Origin: Bolinopsis microptera
Lineage: Eukaryota > Ctenophora > Tentaculata > Lobata > Bolinopsidae
Length of the DNA: 64,000 bases
NCBI RefSeq assembly: GCF_026151205.1
Contig: NC_087073.1
Span: forward strand, 2,840,501 to 2,904,500
Reading direction: 5' to 3'
In this document: one piece after another, positions 57,043 through 64,000 of the stretch
How the letters are laid out: each line of letters starts with the position of its first letter
Position numbering within the stretch: the stretch's first letter is position 1
Translations under genes and position numbers: made by a program
Notes under the pieces: generated by a model
What the model was told of the DNA's origin: nothing
What the model saw: the letters and a program-made list of their open reading frames with translations, nothing else
The model's database searches: none

Positions 57043-58398
57043 TGATTTTTACGTATTACTATGTATTTTTCAGTTACATCCAATTTCTAAGGGATTGAAT
57101 TTAAGTTTGTCAATTTTTTAAATTTACCGTTTCTCCGCATGATTGTAGACAGGAGAAAGCGTAAAGAGAACCTATCGGAACCTAACAAAGTTCACAGAGA
57201 ATAGGAGAGTAGAGACCTCCACTATAAACGCAGAAACTGCTGTCCACTGAACAGTGAACAGGATTAGTTGGGTTCAGTTCACTGAACTACAAAACTTTAA
57301 TGTAGGGAATGTATCCACTGCTTTTTGCTGATTTCCTTGTGGCTGCTAATATTTTTTATGAAAAATAGCTAATTTCTCGGGAGCAGATACTATTCAAAAT
57401 TTACTGAAATGATTTACCACTCTGACATGATTTAATGTTTTTAATTTGCCAGCACGGTCAATGGTCATTAATTACTAGACATTTTACTGTTAATTAATCA
57501 TTGTATTTCATTATTTGTGAGAAGCTTGACGCTTTTTATTTCAGCTTCGTAGTTGTTTCCTTTGTCGATTAAATATAGCTATTTTTCTGTTTCAAATTTA
57601 ACACGTCAATAGGTTGAATAAGCTAGGTTGAAATTAAAATACAAATTGTCCATACCAGCTGTTTTAATATCATGTGACCAGATACCACCAAAACAATTTA
57701 CCAAAATCAATTGTTAACTGACACGTTGGTCACTGAACAAAAATCAATTTTGTAAAGCTTTCTGCAGTATGCTTTCAGTCCTCAATTGTGTCTTATGTCA
57801 TCCATAGTTAAGTACCAAATGATGTTTGGTTGTAAATAATTACGCCCATATGACTGGCCTACACTTGATGAAATATGATTTACTACCAACTTGAATTACA
57901 CGAAGAGCTCACTGGTACAGGTACCATCCATACTATTTCAACACTAGAACGGATATGCTTGCTACAGGGTTTAGAACGCATATTTTTGCTACAGGGTTTA
58001 AATAGTTCAATAACTACAACTGAGCCTTGATAAAGGATTGTATAACCAGAGCTCTGACTACAGGAAGAACCAGCAACGCGCAGACTTCCTCCTTTTCATC
58101 ACGTTTATTGTGCTCAATTCTATTCTCATCAGATAATTACTTAACAAACAAATTTCTTTTGTCTCCTTTTATTACAGTGTCTCAGTTGCGGAATCATGGC
58201 ATCCGGTGAAAGAGCAGGAGCACAAAAGTGATCCAGCTGGGGGTCAGTAAGACAAAAGTGCTAGAAACACAACACTTTGACAGGTGCAGTGAGGAGAACA
58301 ATAAGACCAACTCCCCCTCCTGGATATGTTAATCACGTGACACACCCTTTAAAACCGGCCTCCTCCTCCGAGTTGATCACTGTAGTCCTATCATTAAC
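57043..58398. other. Intergenic stretch upstream of the ShK-CAP gene
   Basis: AT-rich, no gene recognised. A short direct repeat of TTGCTACAGGGTTTA occurs near 57958-58001. Confidence 0.4.
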
Positions 58399-60096
58399 AT
58401 GTTACTTTTACTGATTACTGCTCTTCTCATCAACAGGTTAATCATTAACTTAATTCTCCTTGTTTCCAACTATATATTATGTAGAATGTAGATTGTATGT
58501 AGATTAGCTGTTTAACCGTCCTTCTAGATCCAACTATTCATCCCGATACTCGGAACCTTGATGGGAAGTTAAACTCCGCAAACATTTCAGTGCTGATGTA
58601 GCACCAGTTGAAGGAGTGGACATCCCACAAGAAGCTGGTCTAGTGATGGAGCAGGCTAAAGTACTGGCGGAGAGAGACACAGAGGAGGAGGAGGGGGACA
58701 GTTACACTGACAGTCTGTTATTAATGAACGAAATTGAGAAGAGAGGTGAGGCTGGATAATGTTTCTATTCCCTAGAAATAAGAATATTTTAGTCAAAAAC
58801 ATGCTCTTCGCCAGACATGTTTACTGTTTATCCCTGTAGCTTTATTTTAACCGAAGGTTGGTTTGCAGGTTGCTCCAGTGAAGGGAGGCTTTGTGCAATG
58901 CATAAGTTCTATCAGCGGTGTGGCTACCAGATGATTCAAGATCTCTGTCCCTGTACCTGCTCTGAAGACACTAACTCAGACTCTAATTCAAACTCTAATT
59001 CAAACTCAAACTCAAACTCAAACTCAAACTCTAATTCAAACTCTAATTCAAACTCTAATTCAAACTCAAACTCTAATTCAAACTCTAATTCCAACTCTGG
59101 CTCAAACGATAGGAGTCCTAATGATTCTTCAAGTGGAAGTAGAATAAGTAAGTCAGCTTTCTGTTCTTAGCTTATATAACTGTTCTTCTTAGGTTCACGT
59201 TTGTGTGGATAGCTGGAAGTAGCTGTACTGAGGGTGCACCTGTATAATGTAGCATTGATCTACCCTGAGATTTAAATCCAGCACTGACTGGAAACATTAC
59301 AGGTAGAGGGGAACAAGTTCTGTTAGAAGAACACAATAATAGGAGGAGACACCACGGAGTTCCAGATCTGACGTACGATACAGGACTTGCTGCTACAGCC
59401 GTAGCCTGGTGTAGAGTCCTCGCCAGGGACAACAAGTTCGAACACAGTGACCAGAACAACTACGTAGAAAGGTGACTGGGATATGTATGATGTAGGGTGT
59501 CCTAATCTTTACAATAAACCGCGCACACAGTATTTCTGGTGTTAACTTAAACGGGGGGTTAATTGTCGTGATCTGTCCTGGTTTGTTTAGAGGCAGTTAG
59601 TCACGAAACTGCAAATAGACAAGATGATAACCCCTGTATTTCAGTGTGGGGGAGAACCTGTACTACTCGTTTGGAATGAGCGTGGACCAGGTCCCAAGTG
59701 TAGCCGTGAAGAAGTGGTATGATGAGATTGTAGACCACAACTACAACAACCCCAGATTCGACTTTAAAACTGGTCACTTTACTCAGGTCAGCGGGTTTTA
59801 AATCAGGGTCATCTTCTACTTTTTATGTTCAGTTAATCGCCAAATATATTTTCTAAACTTGTAGCCACAATATTGCCAAACTTTGCGGCTACAGCAGTTC
59901 GTACTTGTGACTCAGTGACCTTCTATTGCAGTTGATCTGGAAGACTACCACTAAAGTGGGCTGTGGAGTAACGAGCCCCTCTGAAAACGCGGACAGAAAG
60001 AGTTATGTGTGTTGCCACTACACTCCCCCTGGAAACTGGAAGGGGCAGTTCGGGACTCATGTTCCTAGACCCCTGAGTGGAGTGAAATACCCTTAA
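58399..60096 (+). CDS. Secreted ShK-CAP protein
   Basis: Exons 58399-58436, 58591-58745, 58869-59147, 59303-59471, 59645-59786 and 59932-60096 join in phase to 315 residues. It has a signal peptide (MLLLLITALLIN) and a short acidic stretch. A six-cysteine ShK-like domain follows at residues 65-95 (C66, C73, C82, C91, C93, C95). A linker of about 40 residues is made almost only of Asn and Ser. The CAP domain comes last (LLEEHNNRRRHHGVPDL, KFEHSD, VGENLYYSFG, TGHFTQLIWKTTTKVGCGV, YVCCHYTPPGNW). The CAP motifs include the conserved His and Glu residues, and the domain is of the GAPR-1/PRY-type without a C-terminal hinge. CAP and ShK domains occur together in secreted proteins of cnidarians and nematodes. 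The role here is unknown; venom, immune or matrix functions are all possible. Confidence 0.88.
58975..59106 (+). repeat. Coding microsatellite for the Asn-Ser linker
   Basis: Tandem AACTCA/AATTCA/AACTCT hexamers encode the Asn-Ser linker in exon 3 of the ShK-CAP gene. The period of six keeps the frame when units are gained or lost. Confidence 0.9.
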
Positions 60097-60731
60097 ACTC
60101 TTAAATACTCCGATGAAACAATTCAGTGCTCGGTTCTTGTAACCTATTTTTACATGTTGGGTTGCTTTTATGATTTTGTATATCACTCTGGGGTGCTTTT
60201 AAATAATATGGCGTCTTTTTGGATGAAGATATTAGTATTTATTGGTTATTTATATTTATAGTATTTAAACTAGACTCAGTGAAATACATAGTTTTATCAT
60301 TCATTGTGAAGCTTTTGTATTTTGTTTAGAAAACAGGCACAGTCAAGAATTTCATACGAAAATTGAAATTTATGCTTCTCAAGCTTCTTCAGCTTAACAA
60401 CTCATTAAAAACTTGCCTACATTTTTTACTACCATTAACAAGTTAGAATTAGGATTTGGTCATGTAAATAATTAGTAAATAGTCAAATCAAGAATTACAA
60501 AATCAAATAAAAATTTAATTAACAACAAAGTAAAATTTAGAGTCCAGTAATTTCTGGTTTCAGCTGTGAGTTGAACAGTTAACAAAAATGAAATCAAGCC
60601 GTTCATTAACTGATGGCATAAAATAAAGCGCTCAAATAGATTCACAGTCTTTGTATGTGCCTATTTGAATGTGCCTATTTTTAATCATAACTCTGATAAT
60701 ACTGCAGCTTGTGCAATGTTCCTAGTAGCAC
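60097..60731. other. Convergent 3' region between two genes
   Basis: AT-rich with no gene recognised. It separates the ShK-CAP gene on the plus strand from the minus-strand gene that ends at 60732. Short TAATTTACGAAATCTTAGT repeats follow at 60765-60855, inside that gene's last intron. Confidence 0.4.
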
Positions 60732-62228
60732 TCATCCTGGACTGTGGTGATTCTGAAACAAAATCTTAGTTAATTTACAAAATCTTAGTTAATTTACGAA
60801 ATCTTAGTTAATTTACGAAATCTTAGTTAATTTACGAAATCTTAGTTAATTTACTAATTTACTAATATCCCTAATTAGTTTGTTTGACCACACTGTGAAC
60901 AAAAATATGATAAGTAATTAGTTGAAGGAGTAAATAGTAGTTATTAGTAACAATTAGGAGTAATTACTAGTATTTATAATTAGCAGTATTCATAATTAGT
61001 AATAATTAGTAGAAGGAGTGGGACTTACCGCGTTACGCATGTGCAGTATAGAAGTAGGCACGGAACCTATCAGAGGCACTGTTATCTTATTGCACGCATT
61101 ACACACAATATCAACATCTTGAACCAGGTTCTGAGATCTGACCCTGGGGTTCAGGACTGTGTTCTTCTTGCAGTAGCCCTTACAATGCGGCCCCATTATC
61201 CGCCACGTGTTGTGGCCCATGTACCCAAACACTTTGATAGTGTCCTCCTTCTCCACCGTGGACTCCGGGTTTCCAGGACTCAGCATGTAATCCTTCTTTA
61301 CCTTCACCTGGATACATGTTTATATTAGACAGAAGTTTATTAACATGTAAAACGTGTCCCTTGTACATGCTGTCTCTGTATTAGAAACTGTCTGTTATCA
61401 GAAAATCTAACAACAACCCCCTGGTTAGTGATGATGGGCTATTATATAAATATATAAAATTTTATATTATATATGTTTAAATATTATATATCATGTAATT
61501 CAATATATTTAATATATTTTAGTAAATATACATGTACTATTATATAAATACCATATACTTTAACACTGTTACTGTTTTCCGGGTTGCAATCAGAGAAATG
61601 ATAACCCGACCTTATCAGTATCAAAATGAGAGACTGCCCTTTATTAGACAGATAATTCTTATCTCAACACTGATCATACAACGGAGATAAGGTGCACGTA
61701 CAAGGTCTGCAGCTCTCATATTTACTGCTCAATTATTGCAAGGTACTTTGAGAAAGCGGGCTAATAAGTGTACCGACTACACCCCTGTTCCCCCGTTCTT
61801 ACCTCCATGTATCTCTCTATGTAGGTGCTGTTTTCTTTACTCCCCATGAAGTCGTTCTCCAGATCGTCCAACATGTGATGTATTCTCTTCAGCTCTTCTT
61901 TTTGTTTCTGAGGAGAATGATCTGTTAACACACGACATGCACAAACAAACACGCAAAACTAAAACAGTTCCAAACTACGTTGGTACGATTTAAAGTCGGC
62001 AATTAAATGTCAACGTTTGGAAAGTTGTACACACGGCAATTTAAACAAGAATCTTACTCTTAGTTTTAGAAGTTTAGCAAGAAACTCCCTATTATTTTTA
62101 GAAATTAAGCAATAGAGTATAAACTTACTCTTAGTTTTAGAAGTTTAGCATTAAAACTTACTCTTAGTTTTAGAAGTTTAGCATAAGCAAGCGACATCAA
62201 AGCGACATCATCAGTAGGAGAATCTGAC
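60732..62228 (-). CDS. Unrecognised gene, 3' exons
   Basis: Four minus-strand exons join in phase: 62162-62228, 61803-61907, 61029-61307 and 60732-60752. They give about 156 residues ending NHHSPG. The first is entered in phase 2, so at least one upstream exon is missing from this list and may lie beyond the window. A helical, charged segment (KLRKQKEELKRIHHMLDDLE) precedes a compact region with paired cysteines (GPHCKGYC, VCNAC) and TWRIMG. I do not recognise the family. The donor of the 62162-62228 exon is part of a three-fold repeat. The last exon is very short and the least certain. Confidence 0.55.
62053..62183 (-). repeat. Triplicated exon end plus donor site
   Basis: CTTACTCTTAGTTTTAGAAG with TTTAGCA occurs at 62053-62079, 62123-62150 and 62157-62183 on the plus strand. 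On the minus strand each copy reads as the exon's last bases (CTAAAACTAAGA) followed by a GTAAG donor. Confidence 0.85.
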
Positions 62229-62447
62229 CTAAGAGAGAGGAAGAGTAAGCGATAAGAAAGTACAGCGGAGTAAACTCTAATTAGAGGTAACTAGTCGGGA
62301 GTAGGTCAGGAAACTTGAACTGAGTGACGTTTTACCTGGGTTAGACTCAGCAATTACTAGTTCACTAAACAATTACAAAACAATTACAATTTACTAAAGA
62401 GGAGTGGAGTGGAGAGGGAGGAGCCGTGAAGAGCAATGTTCTCATAG

Positions 62448-62738
62448 CTCCCTACACTAGCTCCCTACACTAGCTCCCTACACTAGCTCCCTACACTAGC
62501 TCCCTACACTAGCTCCCTACACTAGCTCCCTACACTAGCACTCCCTACACTAGCGTTCCTACACTAGCTCCCTACACCAGCACTCCCTACACTAGCTCCC
62601 TACACTAGCTCCCTACACTAGCTCCCTACACTAGCTCCCTACACTAGCTCCCTACACTAGCTCCCTACACTAGCTCCCTACACTAGCTCCCTACACTAGC
62701 TCCCTACACTAGCTCCCTACACTAGCTCCCTACACTAG
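62448..62738. repeat. 13-bp minisatellite, about 22 copies
   Basis: Unit AGCTCCCTACACT, with a few inserted AGCACTCC and GCGTTCC variants near 62535-62590. Confidence 0.95.
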
Positions 62739-64000
62739 GGCCAGCTACTTTAAATAGTTTAACTACTGCTAAACATGACAATAATAGAACAGTAATAACA
62801 GTACGTGTTAGGAATTTAAACAATCTGATGTAATGACAGTGAACACAGCGCGGCAGAGCGGAGACAGAACTAAATCTGGAGTTGAGTAGACTACAGTGCT
62901 ACACTGAGAGCAGAGGAGACAGCAGTCTGTACTACCACATAGCACGTGCTAATCTTATACACCACGTGCTGTACAACACTGCACGTGCAATGAACAGTCA
63001 CTCACCCGCCACATTTACAATACATTTAGGAGTTCCATTAGTTTTATCACGAATAATAGGGTGGTACTGCTAGCTTCGGCCAGGTAAGTGTTTAATTTTT
63101 AGAAAATAATTGAGTACATGACCTAATGCAGGTCGCCAGTAGAGAAGAGAACTGAGAAGCTCAGAAAATCAGGCCTGCCACCTGAGCAGAGTAACCGAGC
63201 GCATAAGAAACAGAGAGGAGACAGAGAAAGTGAGAGTAACAAGGTACAAAGTATACGCTCGAGGGGGGAATTAATTAACTGTTAACAAAAGAGCTCAAAC
63301 AATTTGAGAGGTAATACAGCTGAGAAGGATGGGTTGTAAGGTGATATGCGAATATGTCAGCCCCTTTCTCTCTCCCTCCCGGGCCCCTGAACCCGAGGCT
63401 ATATTTAGACTGTGACTTGTCCCCACCCTGGAATCAACCGTATTGTGTCACCCTGTTGCTCCACAAACACGGAAATAAGGGCCACCAGGACTAGTAACAT
63501 AGCAGTAATATATAGCAGTCATAGTTACTTAATAGATCAGCAGAGCTCTAATTTGAAAAAACAGAAGGGCCACTTCCCGGCAGGATATATTCACCTCTGA
63601 AATCACTGCCCGGGCAATTAGAGCAATGATATTTTGTCTGGATATAATTTGACTTTACTCCCAATAACTGGAAATTGAATTAACTTCCTTGTTAGTTGTT
63701 GGCGAGGCCAAGGAGCCTCCTCGGCCTCACCAACAACTCAGCGAGGAGGACGGTTTACAGCTCAGACTTCGAGTCTGGATCAAAACAACAAAACAAAATG
63801 TGCAGTGACTTTCGTCATTGCATGCATGACAAACAAAACATTTGAAACATAAAGTCTAAAATGTAAAGGGCTCCGTAAGTAAGAACGTCATTACTCATTA
63901 CCTACTCAGCAGCACTCCCCACTGCTAGTGCAGCTATACTAGCTACTACAAGTGCATAATATTCTTTTCAGAAGACTTAGAATGTCATGTTGTAATCAGA
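62739..64000. other. Right end of window, no gene recognised
   Basis: No supported exon. The 5' part of the minus-strand gene could lie here or further right, but I could not place it. It contains a palindrome at 63694-63738. Confidence 0.4.
63694..63738. repeat. 45-bp palindrome
   Basis: Arms AGTTGTTGGCGAGGCC and GGCCTCACCAACAACT pair with one mismatch around a 13-base loop that is itself partly self-complementary. Confidence 0.85.

Noticed and set aside
1-64000. tRNA, rRNA or snRNA genes
   Set aside because: I looked for tRNA B-box-like and conserved snRNA motifs by eye and saw none; a dedicated scan could still find some.

Overview
This window is nuclear DNA from an intron-rich animal. 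It is AT-rich, genes carry GT-AG introns of a few hundred bases to several kilobases, and the gene set is metazoan: SNAPC4, coronin, SUCO, OSER1, MAU2 and TMEM245. The sequence alone does not name the species. ShK and CAP domains, CR1/Jockey-like LINEs, a Penelope-like element and many hAT-type MITEs fit a non-vertebrate such as a cnidarian, but that is inference.

Layout. At 1-5.0 kb there is a tandem duplication of a 15-finger C2H2 zinc-finger gene on the minus strand: one broken copy and one intact copy, with a MITE in only one of them. SNAPC4 follows on the plus strand (5.0-7.5 kb). From 7.9 to 11.3 kb lies a LINE tail and then a nest of small transposons inserted into one another, most with 8-bp target-site duplications. 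Coronin occupies 13.4-29.9 kb on the minus strand: ten exons, 473 codons, in-phase at every junction. Its introns hold a hAT element with an internal minisatellite, a 54-bp satellite-like array, a 23-bp array interrupted by a LINE ORF1 copy, and a (GTGTG)n array. From 30 to 34.5 kb there is a second LINE tail and another MITE nest.

The plus-strand genes after that are SUCO (34.6-37.0 kb, coding part in one exon), OSER1 (37.9-38.9 kb), the cohesin loader MAU2 (39.8-45.1 kb, with a Penelope-like fragment in intron 3) and TMEM245 (45.7-50.4 kb). A decayed hAT region lies at 51.2-52.3 kb. Then come an unnamed gene with a tubby/scramblase-like core (54.0-57.0 kb) and a secreted ShK-CAP protein (58.4-60.1 kb). 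The window ends with the 3' part of an unrecognised minus-strand gene (60.7-62.2 kb). The coding genes are unrelated housekeeping genes with no operon logic: transcription of small nuclear RNA, actin control, ER/nuclear envelope, stress response, cohesin loading, membrane protein.

The most unusual signals are: (1) tandem arrays that start at, or copy, splice sites in several unrelated genes; (2) arrays built from an RFX X-box-like palindrome; (3) a 76-bp dispersed element, three copies, each with its own target-site duplication; and (4) mobile elements sitting inside minisatellites.
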